64,000 bases of DNA from Atrina japonica (GCA_030159075.1 BROG01000349.1:372001-436000), one strand, 5' to 3'; counted from the stretch's first letter, positions 1-26,171 are shown. A program made the numbers and translations. Notes: generated by a model not told the origin, from the sequence alone.

Positions 1-189
1 CTGAAGCACAACCTTGACTAGTCTGCTGGGAAAGTCACTAGTCTCTACTGGTGGACTACTGCTAATTTTGAAGCCTGCAATGTTGATTCAACTTTTTTAT
101 TTTTCTTAATATATTATATTAAAGTTTTTATAAAAAACTTTTACAAAGTCATTTCTCATTCAATTTCAGTTAAAATTTCACTATACCCA

Positions 190-555
190 TTAAAGGGGCA
201 AATTTTTTCCAAAAATATTTCTTTCCTTTGTTACTACTTAGATTGATATACAATAAAAGAAAGAGATATACACAGGCATATAAATTCTTTACCGGTAATT
301 CCTATATATTTTGTGAAAACTGCTTGAGAAAACCAGTTTGATACTTTTTCACTTGCAAGTGATTAATTCAACCTTACTATTTGTATATGCATACCAAACT
401 AGACCTGACTTTATTTTCACAAATTATATAGGAATATAAGATAATTTTATGCCTGTGTATAGCTCTTATTTGTTATTTTACATCAAGTAAAAGTAGTTCA
501 AGTAGAAAAAAAATGAAATGATTGTTTTTGGTAAAAACAGCTAATGCCCCTTTAA
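190..555. mobile_element. TTAA-flanked foldback MITE, copy A
   Basis: The ends are TTAA-AGGGGCA on the left (from 190) and TGCCCCT-TTAA on the right (to 555). They give inverted ends of at least 7 bp and a TTAA target duplication, as in piggyBac-type insertion. Subterminal segments also fold back: ATACACAGGCATA at left pairs with TATGCCTGTGTAT at right. A second copy in the opposite orientation lies at 34369-34697. There is no transposase frame, so the element is non-autonomous. Confidence 0.8.
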
Positions 556-1414
556 TATATATATATTCCCATTTTATTCCCAGTTAATTTATAAATGACT
601 CTATGCGAATGTTTTGAAAAAAAAAATGTTAATTTATATGAAATACATGTATGTAGAGAAAAATAAAAAAGTTGCATCAATTTTGGCACATAAAATTAGG
701 CCAGTGGTTCTGGTGACCATATTAAAAGTTTATGATGATGATGACAAACAATGGCCACCTTTTGATAAAAAAAGATCGTTAGAGCTTTTAGCTCAGGTGA
801 GAAGAAAATAAACAATGGTTTAATGATATATATGATGTCGATGATGGACAAGGACAACTTTTTATAAGAAAATATCGTTAGAGCCTAACAAAATAAACAG
901 TGGTTTGATGATATATAAGTTGACATTTCAATGCCACATTACTACATGTATGTTGTTGTCTACATCAGATACCAAAGGCCCATCTTCTCTTGATAGGTCA
1001 CATAGATACATGTAGAGTATGTACATTGCACATGATAGATAATAGAAGACATCAGTTGGTATACAAGATTAACAATGGTCTCAACAAAAGTAACACTGCC
1101 AAAACCGAAGTCGGTTGCCTAGAACAAGGAAATGTACCAAAATAAACAGGTATAAATGATTTCTGGAAAGCCTGTTGGATTTGGTAAAACTCTGGAGTAA
1201 TCAGTAGTGGACATGAAAGTCACTTTTATCACATGCTCTCTGGGAGAGTGTCATGTGTAGGGTCCATTCTATTTTTGCGTTAACTTGTCTTCTTCTTCTT
1301 TTTTTTTAATTCTGACCTGATAAGTTTAACATAAGCTACCTTGACTAGGGATAATATCAATTAATATTATTTCCCAGCATGGAAGTTACATAACTGATCT
1401 ATTTGTTTATTTCT

Positions 1415-1612
1415 TTAAATGGTGTTTTGCTCCACACTCAACAATTTTTCAGTTATATGGTGGCAGCCAGTTTTTAATACTGCAGAAGAGAACTTGTTTA
1501 CACAACTCAGGAAGAGACAATCAGTCTTCCACAAGTAAACTTGCAAACTTTTTGACAAAATCAGCTTAGCTTCCAGTAGAACTCAAAACCTGTGCTAACA
1601 AGAGGTTAATAA
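1415..1612. repeat. SINE family 2 fragment
   Basis: This stretch matches 10155-10425 and 30820-31050 over the blocks CCACACTCAACAATTTTT, the segment with GGAAGAGAC, and GCAAACTTT. The tRNA-like head seen in the other copies is missing, so this is a truncated copy. Confidence 0.6.
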
Positions 1613-1619
1613 AACATGA

Positions 1620-1856
1620 TAAACTCATATGGAGACGTCACCAAATGCCTGTGAAGGGCTTCAAATTTTGTCCTATGCTCGGCACTTACGGCCACTGAGC
1701 AGTGAGGATTCTTTAATGTGCCAACACCTACTGTGACATGGGACCTCGGTTTTTAATGTCTCATCCAAAAGACAGGAAACCAACCTGCCGCTCACTGGAC
1801 TCGAACTCACAATCAAGAGTCGAATGCACTACCGACTGAGCCAGGCCAGCTCGGGA
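1620..1856 (-). repeat. tRNA-derived SINE family 1, copy on minus
   Basis: Read on -, it begins with a tRNA-like head: an A-box-like TGGCTCAGTCGGTAGTGC, then a B-box-like GTTCGAGTCC. A conserved tail follows with GAGGTCCCATGTCACAGTAGG and ends near GGTGACGTCTCCATATGAG. The same order appears on + at 15008-15262. Pol III boxes at the 5' end mark it as a tRNA-derived SINE and not a tRNA gene. Confidence 0.75.
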
Positions 1857-1904
1857 ATCACCAAGTATCTTATACACTACAGTTCAATTTCACCCTTATT
1901 GGTC

Positions 1905-2015
1905 TAAATTTGAGATGCAATGGGACTAATTCATGTAGCACTGTGATAACCAATAATGTTTGTGCAGTATTAGTATCTCCAATGGTGATGGAATGTAACG
2001 CTATTTAATCTTCCT
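1905..2015. repeat. Fragment of a foldback element shared with 27.4 kb
   Basis: It contains GATGCAATGGGACTAATTCA and, further on, AGTATCTCCAATGGTGATGG. The inverted counterpart lies at about 27480-27572, where TTCCATCACCATTGGAGATACT and a final AATTAGTCCCATTTG are found. It is probably a partial MITE. Confidence 0.5.
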
Positions 2016-2639
2016 GCTGAAATGATGATCTCGGTCTTGCAGTGTAAAACTTAAGAATAACTTTGGCTGTTCCTGATTGGCTATACAGGCCTAGTTGGGA
2101 ATATCCTCAGATTTAAGTAAATATCAAGTTTTATTTTGCTGGACCCAGGTATCTAGAGTTGGCATGTAACATTACATAAATGTCCCTGGACTGACTTAAG
2201 TCCATAACTGAAATTTACAACACTTCAATCCTAACTGATAATATCTTTACGACTTCAGGTAAGTAAAAATAAAACATAGTTGGACATGAAATAGCAAGTA
2301 AAACCACAACACATGTGAGACCAAATTGTAAAATATTGTATTTCTCACAACAGTGTTATACACAACAGCTGAACCAAATTAATCACGCAGACAGACAGAC
2401 ATTATTGAATTATGGACTTATATTTGTTTTGCAATCTGGCCGATAAACAAATGAACAAAAGGGTTTGGTATATTCAAAGCACTGTCTTACTAAAATTTGC
2501 CTAACAAAATTGCTATTTGAATAAAGATTCGTCTTAAATGTACATGTAAATAATTTTAAAGTCATCTTATTATTCGTTTATGAGAATTTTAAAGAATAAC
2601 TAGTTTGGTTCTTTTGGCCCCTTTTAAAGTCCCTATAGG

Positions 2640-2845
2640 CCCTAGCTCCTTTTCATTCATAAACATAATGCAGCTTTACATGGGGACCCTTACTACTGAG
2701 TTTGGTTAAAAATGACTCACTGATTCTTGTGTAAAAGTTGAAAATCTGTAAAAGTTAACATCAAAGGATTCATGACTGATAACACTAGACAAAAGATGAT
2801 CACAACAGGTCAACTTGAGCCTTTGGCTCAGGTGACCTAAAAATT
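2640..2845. repeat. Terminal segment of a dispersed molluscan-type repeat
   Basis: It ends in a short hairpin, GAGCCTTTGGCTC, followed by AGGTGACCTAAAAA. A weaker cousin is near 790 (GAGCTTTTAGCTCAGGTGAG). Such hairpin-plus-tail ends resemble the right ends of Helentron- or pearl-like elements; that class call is inference from memory. Confidence 0.4.
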
Positions 2846-3216
2846 CCATGTCACTATTGAACCTGTGCTACAGAATATCAAATAAAAACAAAGACTGTAG
2901 TTAACTACCAGTATACCATTTGAAGACTGTCATTCATAAGAAGTCTGGAGAGGGGAGGTAATCCTTTAGTCTTTCAGTGAAGAAAGTGTATTGATGTACC
3001 TGTCAATATCTATATATACATGACATACAAGATTTCATGTTACTCTATATGATGTGCATTGATTTTATAACTACAGCTGTTTAATTCTGATGTGTTGTAA
3101 ACAGAGGTAGCTTAAAGTCTAGTAGTAAACAATTTAACATGCTTAATTAACTTCATAACTTTGTAGAAGTGCTGGTATAAGTGAAATGATTTGACTAATT
3201 TTGTTTTTACTTACAG

Positions 3217-3309
3217 AGAAAACATATACAAAGTCCACAGATGATCTTCAAACCAGTGCCATAAGAATGTAATAAGTTTTGCAGAAGTACAACTTTTCCC
3301 ATCTATCAG
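3217..3309 (+). other. Candidate exon: SLC10 5' UTR exon or end of an upstream gene
   Basis: It has a good acceptor (TTTTGTTTTTACTTACAG ending at 3216) and a plausible donor (CAG|GTATTG at 3310). As an internal exon it could be a 5' UTR exon of the SLC10 gene, joining the strong acceptor that ends at 4516. As a terminal exon, one frame (first two bases completing a split codon) reads KTYTKSTDDLQTSAIRM and then a stop at 3270-3272, and AATAAA motifs follow at about 4269. The sequence alone does not decide between them. Confidence 0.3.
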
Positions 3310-4410
3310 GTATTGTCAAGTTTTGCAATATCTGGTGAGAAGTCGGAACAACTAATTGCAATGAGAAGATCAAAATCTATCACTGTGAGTGACATTGGTC
3401 AGACTATCGGCAAAAATGCCACTGACATCACTCACAGAAATATCGGAGGAGAAGGTGAAAGTCAAACAAGTTATTCACCGATGCAAAAAAAATGAAAACG
3501 ACAAGATAAAAAAAATGTTCCTTGCACAATCAATATCTGATTAGTTGATTTCTGTTGTCTAAGTGAGTGGCAACAAGGAAGTGTTATTTAATTTTTCAAC
3601 AACTTGGAAATAAGTTAATTAGTGATTGTGAAAGTCATTAGGGAGGAGTTATTGATACAATCTGAATCTTGTGGCTTATTTCAAATTAAGTTCTGCGATC
3701 ACACATGAGTGATTAATTGATCTAATGAAAAAAGCCAAATTTGCTGATGAGAGATTCAGTATTTATCAATAGAAAGGTAACACATAACGTTTTGCCGTGA
3801 TTGAATTTGTATGTCCATTTCTTGTGATTCTATCCAGGATTTAAGTGTTTATTTGCAACATTTATTTTGTACCTTTCCTCAGGAAGCATACGCTTCATAG
3901 AATACAAAGATTAAACAGATAGTTGCAGATTCAAAAAGTAAATTTTAATTTTTAGTTTGGAAATGATTTACAGAAAGAATAAAGTCAAATATACCAGAAA
4001 GGAAATGAAGGTTGGAAAATTATTGTCTTATTCACATTAGAAGGGCATAATTGTGTTGTTTAAAAATTTCAGTCTGTTCATTCACTGAATGTGTTTACAC
4101 ATTTTACACCTGGGAAATAGTGTTTAAATGATGTAAACAAAGGCAGGATTTTGTGTATCAGGAACGATAAACATGGCTGTATTACCATGATTGTGTGATG
4201 ATGTGATTCGAGGCCAGAGTAATCATTCACGATGCATTACAATCCAGGAAATGTTGATACAAGCATCAATAAATAAAAGATTCATTTTTATTGTGGAAGT
4301 AAATTAAGTGTTTGGCTTTCCTTGTATCCACTCTGAAAAACTGCATCAATTACTGAAGAAAAATCAAATTGTTTAATTTCAAATCTGATCATTTATGAAA
4401 TAACACAGAA

Positions 4411-4500
4411 TTTCAAGTATTCATCCTAACAATTAACCAACTCCAAAAAGTTTACATAAATTTCAAGTAGGAAATGGATTTTAGTGCTACAAGAGATATA
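4411..4500. repeat. About 90-bp duplicated segment, copy 1
   Basis: It matches 6235-6320 in the same orientation with about ten differences. Shared blocks include AATTAACCAA, TCCAAAAAGTTTACA and GATTTTAGTGCTA. The two copies flank the first SLC10 coding exon. Confidence 0.8.
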
Positions 4501-4583
4501 TTCTTGATTTTTACAGAATCAGGAAAAATTAAAAGATAAATATTGACAACTTAACTTGAATATAAACAGCATTATTATTTGAA

Positions 4584-17706
<13,123 letters not shown>

Positions 17707-17830
17707 TACATGTACATCGTATACATTTCTATGATAATATTATCTGGTAGCCAACTGCATCAAATCTTGTCTCACCACTGCCTATATGGCATACATGTAT
17801 AAACAAAAAATAAAACACATTTTTACTGTG
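17707..17830 (+). other. SLC10-like gene, 3' UTR
   Basis: It runs from the TAG stop to just beyond the poly(A) signal AATAAA at 17809-17814. A longer 3' UTR is possible, since sequence to about 18460 is not obviously repetitive. Confidence 0.6.
17809..17814 (+). promoter_or_regulatory. Poly(A) signal AATAAA (SLC10-like gene)
   Basis: First canonical hexamer after the stop codon, 103 bp downstream. Confidence 0.6.
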
Positions 17831-20094
17831 GCTTACAAGTTTACTTTGTGTGTGTGTATATATGTACATTTGATATGTTTAAGGGTGCATCTACTGTTAA
17901 TAGTGCTGAATGATTGTTGAACTTGCATCTTAACTAAAGTGATCAACTTATAATTAACCAGCAGGATTATATACATACTGGGATATAAATTCCATTTGGT
18001 TACTTGATACCATACAACACTGTTCAAGTACTCATACATACAGGATATCTGCTACCTGTGTGTTAATTTTGTGTAAAGTACATTGTAACAGGATAGATTC
18101 TTGCATTATGGATTATGGATACCAGTAAACTGGTGACAGGTATTTTACAGTCTAATCAAATTCCTGTTTTTTTTTGTGAAAATAGTGATCCCAGATATGG
18201 ATGTACTAATGTGTACCAAAAAGATTTTAATATTTCTGGGATATATTACCTGAATGTTGCATGGGAGTTATCTTGTGAATCACCTGTGGAAATCTACTGG
18301 TGAATTTACTCTTTTTTAAGTGCAAGTGTTTCTGTGGTGGATATTGATATGTGGGTTCCATTCTGTTTGGATAAATGTTTTCTCTGGGACTGTATAAATG
18401 TGTAAATCTTAACAAATAATTGCAATAATTCTGATAACAATAAATAGATATTATTAGCATTTAGTACAAGTGCTCAATGGGCCTAATTCTTTCACTTGGA
18501 TGTAAATAAGCAGATAAATAGCACATGCTGCCTGTATACCGTAGTTAGCAATATCTCATTTAGTGCACCTCAGTTCTTTATCTACTCTTAATGGTGGAGA
18601 TAGCATTAAAAATCCATGATTAATGAGAAATTATGCATACACTCCAAATGTTTTTCTCTGGAGTGAAGAAATCTTTGTTATGTAAATTATTTATTCCACA
18701 GATAAATTAACAATAAACAATTAATTCAATAGAGGTGTATGATGTAAAATGTACATAATGCAACAATATCCTTTCATTTTAATTTTGACATCTTGAACAA
18801 CACAGTATTTCTTCAGACAAAACTGGGTTATAAATAAGTGCTGATTCTTCTGCATTGCCACTTTAACCTGTAGGCCATTAACAAAATAAATTTCAACCAA
18901 TCCAACAAATTTTGTTCTTAGCAATTTTGCCTTTTTCTTTCTTTTTTCTGGTCTCGGATAAAACTAAATTTTGCCAGTTATGTACTCCAAATTTTAACAT
19001 GTATGCCTGGACACATCAAATAATGGCTCTGAATGTGAATTTTTGTTAAATACTCTACATTAGTTACAATACAGGATGGTGCATGAACTGTGGATTGATA
19101 CACAGAGTGAAATCTAAACATTTCAAATCTTGTTGAAGTATCACTGAATTACTGTACAGTTGTTTAATTTCACAGGGGAAAACATTTTGTGGTTTCATGA
19201 AAAGAACTTATTCACGGGTATTAAATTTCAGTCAAGACCGTTTCCAAAAACAGAAGTGTTATAGGAGTTGAAGTAATGCTTTGTCATTCTTGTATACAAT
19301 GCCCAGTTATATATAAATGAATTTTGATTGGTAATAACTTTTATGATTTTGATATTGTCTTTCTGATACTTTATCAGTATAATGTATCATATTCATAAAT
19401 ATTTGATTTCGCAATATCTTCTTTGACTGTATATTTACAGTGAAATAAAATACCCCTCGAATAAAACAACTAAACAGTAGTTTAATACTTGGAGTGAATT
19501 TATCATGGCAAAATAAAGGAATGTGATTCTTTTCTTTCCATTGGTATAATTACAAGGCATTTTTCATATCTATTTTTAATTGATTTCATTTTTGTGATTT
19601 TCTTTACTTGTGAGTTTTTACCCACTATGGTCAAGTAAGTTTATAGGTCAAGGAATATGTAACATTTCAATATTTTACTGGGTGTGATATATGTCTCTTG
19701 ATTAAAAATTCAAATACATTTATTTTATAAATGACTAAATGTTATATATATATATATATACAAAGTAAAATACATGTATAAGGTTTTTACTGGCAATATG
19801 TTATAAAAAGTCAACCCTTGACAATATCAGACTGGAATCCAAGTATGTACATAGAAAAGAAGGGAAATGTTAAGTATGAATATGACTGGGCATTAATTTG
19901 GTCTTCCATTAAAATTTGACTTTAACATATATTCCCACAGGCTATGATTATGACTATGTGAGTTTTCAATTTCACATATATGTGACCTTGAATATGACCT
20001 TCACAGAAGAAAATCAAAAGAGAATTTAAATTGCAACAGCATAACATTGAAATGAATTGGAATATTTATTAGATCTACGGGTATATACACTTAT

Positions 20095-20295
20095 AGCAGT
20101 CTTGCCAACTTTGAAAATTTTTCACGAGGGAGATTTTTCAATCTCACGGGGGAAACTCTAAATTTTAGTAAGAATTATTAGGAAAATTTAAACTTTTCAT
20201 GGGGAGATCTGCATTTTTCTTGAGAAAATTATCAAAATTTTACATAAAATATATGGAGTCTCCCTATCTATTGTGGAAACTTGGCAAGTATGTTA
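20095..20295 (+). repeat. Dispersed repeat, partner of 37545-37757
   Basis: It shares, in inverted orientation with 37545-37757, the blocks TTGAAAATTTTTCA, GGAGATTTTTCAAT, the region around GGGGGAAACTCTAAATTT and the CTTGGCAAGT end. No coding content. Confidence 0.7.
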
Positions 20296-20352
20296 TAGCT
20301 ATTAATGACAGACACATTCAAAGCTATTAAATATACATGTAAGTATACCATT

Positions 20353-20572
20353 AAGGGAGACCACTCTAGAAAGACCATTTGTCTTGTGAAACTACATTCT
20401 GAAAAACCTTTGGATAACCCTTTCAACCCTACAGACTATAATAGACTGATGTTAAACAAAAGATAGAGCATACCACTTAGATATTCAGGGGTGAAAGAGT
20501 TAAATCTTTCTTCAAAGACCAGTTTTCAGTAGCAGATGGGGTGGTCTCTCAAGATGGGTTCCACTGTAGCAA
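20353..20572. repeat. gaccac short inverted repeat
   Basis: It begins GAGACCACTCTAGAAAGACC and ends GGGGTGGTCTCTCAAGATGG then GTTCCACTGTA, with a TTCAGTAGCAGA centre. A foreign-looking stretch near 20415-20505 suggests an insertion. Confidence 0.55.
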
Positions 20573-21039
20573 CTACAAATGTATCAAAAATTACTGACAA
20601 CACATGTTAATAACTAAACAGAAGCAATACCCAAACAATTCAAGGTACACAAGTTGGTAATTTTAGAGGATTAATTCTCATTCTTGCTACATAACAAATT
20701 GTGCAAATAATAAACATATGTTTAATGTCTTTATTACTGGTTTCAACACAATGTGGGACAAAATATTGCATACTTATCATTCATACATTTATCTTTTTTT
20801 TTTTTAGCTTTTGACTTCCTGTAACTCAAAACATTCACCATTTTATGTATGTAGTTGACAAACTTGGCAGATCATACTGATTGGCATATATATGACTATG
20901 TACATGTATACCGTAGTCACTTGAATTTCAGAGTGTGTTGGATTTACACTTACCCTACTGGTAACTGTTATACACTATATGTACTGAATATACATAAGTA
21001 TGGCAATTTTCATATTAACCATGGCAAGGGTAATCAGAA

Positions 21040-21460
21040 AGTAGCACACACTAATTGAAAAAATACATAACCACTTTCTAGTCTTCAGACAAGAACCATA
21101 TTGGAAAGTCATACTGGTAATCAAAATAAATCAATCATTAATAATATCTGTAACTGAAAAAAAACTACATAACCACTTTCTAGTCTCCAGACAAGAACCT
21201 TATTGGAAAAAAATACTGGCACCAGTAATCAGAATAGATCATTACTAATATCCATAACAGAAAAAAAAATACATAACCACTTGGTTGTCTTCAAACAAAA
21301 AAGAACCATATTGGAAAGACATACAGGTAATCAAAATAGATCATAACTAATATCCATAACAGAAAAAGATACACCACATGCAAGTCTTCAGACAAAAACC
21401 ATAACAAACAAGTGTACTCTAATCAGAATGGACTGTAACTAATATAACTAATATTATTAC
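21040..21460. repeat. About 110-bp tandem repeat, four units
   Basis: Units share ATACATAACCACTTTCTAG, AGACAAGAACCATATTGGAA and ATAGATCATTACTAATATCC-like blocks. The last unit is the most diverged. Confidence 0.85.
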
Positions 21461-22613
21461 AATTAAAAAAAATACATAATCAATTGCTGATGTTCTGAGA
21501 ATAATCAATAGGCAACTTGATAATTTGAACAATTTTCATAGTATAAGTGTCTACACTAACTTCGCTTTCTGCAAAATCATGTACAAGGTGTCATTGTGTT
21601 TTTCTTTCTAAATATTATCAACTCTTTCTACTAACATTAACTCTAAACTTTCAAAGTGTAAACTCAATTATGGGCTGAACTATACTTCATGTGGAAACAT
21701 ATCATTTCACTTTGGAACCAAATTTGTTACTCCCACATAATGGTACAGCCAGACTCTGTGGGTAATGGATTGAGTGATAAAGTTGACAAGGTCAGATACT
21801 GTCTGCAAGGTCAGATATTGTCTGCATGGATAGATATTTTAGCAAAGTCAGAATCTGTCTATGATGTCAGAATTTGTCAATAAAAATAAAGTACTCAGCC
21901 CGATAAAAAGCAGAAATTAATCTCTAAGTTAACAAGCAAATTTGGTGTAAGTTAGATACCAAAAAAACACCAAACAATAGTGACATGAGTAGTGCATATT
22001 AATCAACCATGATAGAAATTCATTTATAGAAAATAGCTGCATGCTAAAACTGGAAAATTTTATCTGTACAATAAAAACTTTTGAAAGAAAATAATTCCAT
22101 TTTCTGAATATATTGTTCATAAACAAAAACCAAAATTACACAAACAAACTATTAAAATCAAAAGACAAGCAAACTTGTGAAGAGTAATTAAAATAAGAAG
22201 AATTTTCACTAGCATGAGACAGCATATTCTTGAACGACCATTTCCAGAATGTACTTTATATAGAGCTAAAAAATATCTAAAACAATTCTCCAATAAAACA
22301 TTCATGTTTCCCTGTAAACCCATTCACTTAAAGACACATTTGAACTAGTCTAAGTCATTGATTTACAGAAAATTCTATTGTTTTTCAGGGGTAGATGAGT
22401 TAACAACTGGGAATATCAAAACTTTCATTTCTGTAAATAAAAAATGATGATTTCCAAAGAATGAAATGAATAGAGCCTAAAATGACATTACAGGTGAACA
22501 GATTTTCCTAACGAAGCAATAATTATCCTAGATGTATATATACACGTAAATACATAAACATGTAAATGATTACCCTACATTTATATACTCATAAATTTAA
22601 GAATAACAAAAAT

Positions 22614-22730
<117 letters not shown>

Positions 22731-23109
22731 AACATGTTATATCAATTTGCTAAATAAGTTTGAAAAATTAAAAAAAAAACAATTTTTCAAATGCCTAATT
22801 AATTGGAAATCCAAAACATTTTTGGATGCCGAAATAGTGCTGGTTTTCAAGTTATATGTAATGTGTAGGGCACAGTATACAGACATTTGCACATGTTCTA
22901 GAAATATACAGGCACAAATATTCTCACACCACATCTATATCAAGTCAGTAGTAGCTTTTGCACCATTTTACACATCTATAAATAATTATGAACTTCACTT
23001 TTACAGAAACATCGTAATTAAACAACATAAAATTCTTAATTAGCAGATATTATCTAATTATTTTGCTCAATTTGTGTTGATTATTCTGTTCTCTGTGTCT
23101 TGTTTCTAG

Positions 23110-23264
23110 TTCATCCAGAATGCACACCTTGTAATCTAGACGCTAGAGATAAAATTCAACCCCAAGTTTTATCCAATGTTGCAATATTGATTTCAAATCC
23201 AACTATTGAATATCATTTTGTATCTGATGTCCATAAAGAACCATGTTTTGAATTTATTGTTTGA
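23110..23264 (+). CDS. Orphan 3' terminal coding exon, unknown gene
   Basis: A strong acceptor (TTCTGTTCTCTGTGTCTTGTTTCTAG) is followed, after two bases that complete a split codon, by 50 open codons and TGA at 23262-23264. AATAAA follows at 23320-23325. The peptide begins HPECTPCNLDARDKIQPQ and ends HKEPCFEFIV; it has three Cys and reads as soluble protein, not low-complexity. I do not recognise the family. Its phase (needs one upstream base) is also compatible with the donor at 13800 of the SLC10-like gene, so an alternative transcript end is formally possible, though a separate + gene is more likely. Confidence 0.55.
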
Positions 23265-23319
23265 TTGATTGCCACTTAAAAACAAAGTTGTTTTGTTAAT
23301 TTTTTCTTTGATATAAACC

Positions 23320-23325
23320 AATAAA
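23320..23325 (+). promoter_or_regulatory. Poly(A) signal AATAAA after the orphan exon
   Basis: It lies 56 bp after the TGA of the 23110-23264 exon, in CCAATAAATATG. Confidence 0.5.
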
Positions 23326-24192
23326 TATGTACCAAAGATGACTCAAGTGTTCTTCTTTAACCTACTGCTCTCTTTGCTTGATGGAAATTAAGGCTATTAT
23401 ATTCTTCATGTATTCTTTACATAAACCTAATGCACTCTGTGGTTGGTGAAAAAAATGTAGTCATAACATTCCATGTTTCACCTGACGAACACTGAAAGAC
23501 TTCCATGCCTAGTGGTAAATTATGATGATGTGTTCTACATTTTATGGTGGCACCAGTCATTCTGTATAGAAGTCAGGCTCTTTGCCATGTACAGTAGTAG
23601 GGCATAAATGAGTTTATAACAATGAATTTAACTATGTATTCTTAGTAATTCTATATTTGTTTGATATTGTCCTCAGGATCTGAATTTGGTAGACATCCCA
23701 ATATGAAAAATGACACATTATCCCTTCAGATTTGGACTTACTTTTGATAATATATTCATTAGTTTACATACTTAAATTACTAAAGTATTGCGAGTTATTT
23801 TGGTGTTTATGCATTACATCATAAATCGATTCATTATCTTTGAAATAAACATCAAAATGACTTCACTACAAGTTTACTCTCATCAAGAATAATGTATTTC
23901 TCCTGAAATAATGAAAAGATTGCTATGGAATTTCTATCATATGAGTCCCAAAATCTCAACTTTCTGTATATTAAGTTTTGTTAAAATTGGATAAGCAATG
24001 AATTCTAGAGGAGTAATTGACAAAATGTGAATTTACTGAGAATATGTAGTGAATATAAATTTTGTGAACTTGTCTATGTCCTACTAGTAGTACTAATGTT
24101 CAGTAAAACTTGAATATATTTATATAGCTAACCAGTAGATTATATTCAGTGAGCCTCTAAGGCATGATTTACTATATGGATTACATTGATTA

Positions 24193-24345
24193 CAGTCAAA
24201 CTTGCATTAAAGGCCACCCCAGTATAAAGGGCACCTGCCTATAAAGGCCATTTAAACATGGTTTTCGGTAACTTTTTTTATAATGAATACACCTCTTTAT
24301 AAAGGCCACCTGTCTATAATGACTACTTTTGCCTGTTCCCTTGAG
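24193..24345. repeat. CAGTCAAACTTGCATT..AAAGGCCAC repeat
   Basis: It starts CAGTCAAACTTGCATTAAAG and contains GGGCACCTGCCTATAAAGGCC and TATAAAGGCCACCTGTCTAT. Sisters are at 32564-32718 and 55789-55965. It is a short Tigger/mariner-like non-autonomous element by its CAGT end (inference). Confidence 0.6.
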
Positions 24346-25828
24346 TGGCCTCTGTAGAAAAGCATGATCTGTACTTTACAGCTATAGCAAATAAATGTTT
24401 TATTCCAAATCAAATCATCTTGTTCTCTACTCATGACTTCTGACAGGAATTCAATTTCATAGGTTGAAATTTTCAGTGATTTTACAGTGTAAAACAAATT
24501 TCATTTCTCATCAATGATACATGTACATGTATGTATTCAATTTGCAGAAGGAGGGTCCCTAGTTTAGTTCCCAGTACGGTTTTTACCTAGGATGACTTAA
24601 AAACAGTTTGTGACAGTTCATTTTCATAAACTGAGAAAGTTACCGTCTTTTAGAACCCAAATCAAGGTTACATGTCACAGTATGCATATCACATTAGAAA
24701 ACCAAAACTTACTACCATGGCACCATCCATAGCATGTATAAAAATTTATGGCAATTCGCCTTTAGCTAAAGACATCCCCATACATGTGAAAAATTGTTGT
24801 TGGATTCACTAAAATTTTAAACAACAATGAAATAAACATATAAATTTTATTCAGAAAATTTCAACTTATAAGTCCTCTTCTCTAACATGTATTTTACATT
24901 TTAACATAAGAGAACACATCTGTTTCTACTGCCTGATGATGAAAGAAACATTAATGGACAATGACAGGGATAATTACAGAACTGCAATAATGACCACTTA
25001 AAAAGTGATTAAACGGGGAAAAAATTGAAGAATTTCATGACATGGTGTCTTTTTGGCAGACTTGTCATTAAGAAGACAATTTTTGTCTGTACTTAACTCA
25101 CTTCATATAGAATAAAGTGCAGTAATCAATTAAATCTAACTAGAAGATGGCAATCCGATTCAATGTTCCATGTTTATACCGTATATTGAGCTTAAAAATC
25201 TTTCTAATATTTGAGAAAAAAATTAATCAGGACCCACACTGCAAAAAAATAAAGGAATTCACAATTTTGTCACCCATACTAAATAGATGCTTTGTATTTG
25301 AAAAAAAAAGTTCAGGAGAATTAGCCCAATGATTTATCTGAAGAAGCTGAAAGCGTTAATTGTTGCATTTACAGCCATTGAACAGTGAGGGTCCTCAACT
25401 GTGACACAGGACCTATGATAATCTAGGGCAAATTTAAGACCGGGTGAATATTTTTTCTGTTGCAAAATAACCACAGTCGAAAACGGCCAGGTACACAAAT
25501 ATATATACAAAAATGTATTTTTCAGTGTCTAGAATTGCTTGTTTTAAATACAAAACATAAAACTATTATTTCACTACTTTAAGCAATAAACTGATACCGG
25601 TACTGAAAAAATCAAATCCAAATGATAAATCAGTAACTAATTTCATATGCGTTATTTTTATCAACACAGTAGTTTGGTCATTGATAAAGGTAGGGGGACA
25701 GCATAAACCTATAGTCATTTCTAATCTAAAATGTGTAGGCATTAGAATGGGGCTGCCTTGTGACAGTTTTATAAAAACTGATAGGGTATCAGATATTCTC
25801 CTATCAGAAATGAAATTCACTGTGAGGT

Positions 25829-26171
25829 GCCGGTGTCATATGGTAGATTAACTCTCCCAGGGTTAAAATATCATAGGAATCATCCATGGTAGATTAACCT
25901 GCCCCCTATGGTGGATTAACCCTCCTCTCCAGTTTTCCGCAAAATAACTTCTAAAATCAGCATAAACTGTCTGTCATACATAAAAGCATTCAGATCTTTA
26001 AAAAAATTAGTTTTAATAAAAGACTTTTGTAATCTTCAGAAAGAGGGGGGGGGGAGGTAATCTACCATAGGCAATCTGCCATAGTAATTTAACCCCAGGG
26101 TTAAGATACCATATGGTAGATTAACCCCAGGGTTAAATTACCATGGAGTCAAAATACCATAGGACACCGAC
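25829..26171. mobile_element. Foldback MITE with CCGGTGTC ends
   Basis: Left end GCCGGTGTCATATGGTA; right end TACCATAGGACACCGAC, which is its near-perfect inverse. Inside, TATGGTAGATTAAC, CCAGGGTTAA and their inverses alternate, so much of the 343 bp can pair. A short G run is at 26046-26054. Confidence 0.75.

Larger units (their letters stand above)
1..3216. other. Repeat-rich intron or intergenic DNA
   Basis: No coding exon is supported here. It holds a TTAA-flanked foldback element (190-555) and a degenerate terminal piece of a common repeat ending in GAGCTTTTAGCTC (about 690-805). It also holds SINE pieces (1415-1612 and 1620-1856), a foldback-element fragment (1905-2015), a CATAAAAC-type fragment (about 2058-2150) and a second terminal piece containing GAGCCTTTGGCTC (about 2640-2845). 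The small open frames are short and AT-rich and look like chance. Confidence 0.6.

Noticed and set aside
21040..21460. CRISPR-like array
   Set aside because: The units are about 110-bp diverged tandem repeats without constant repeats and unique spacers, in a eukaryotic genome.
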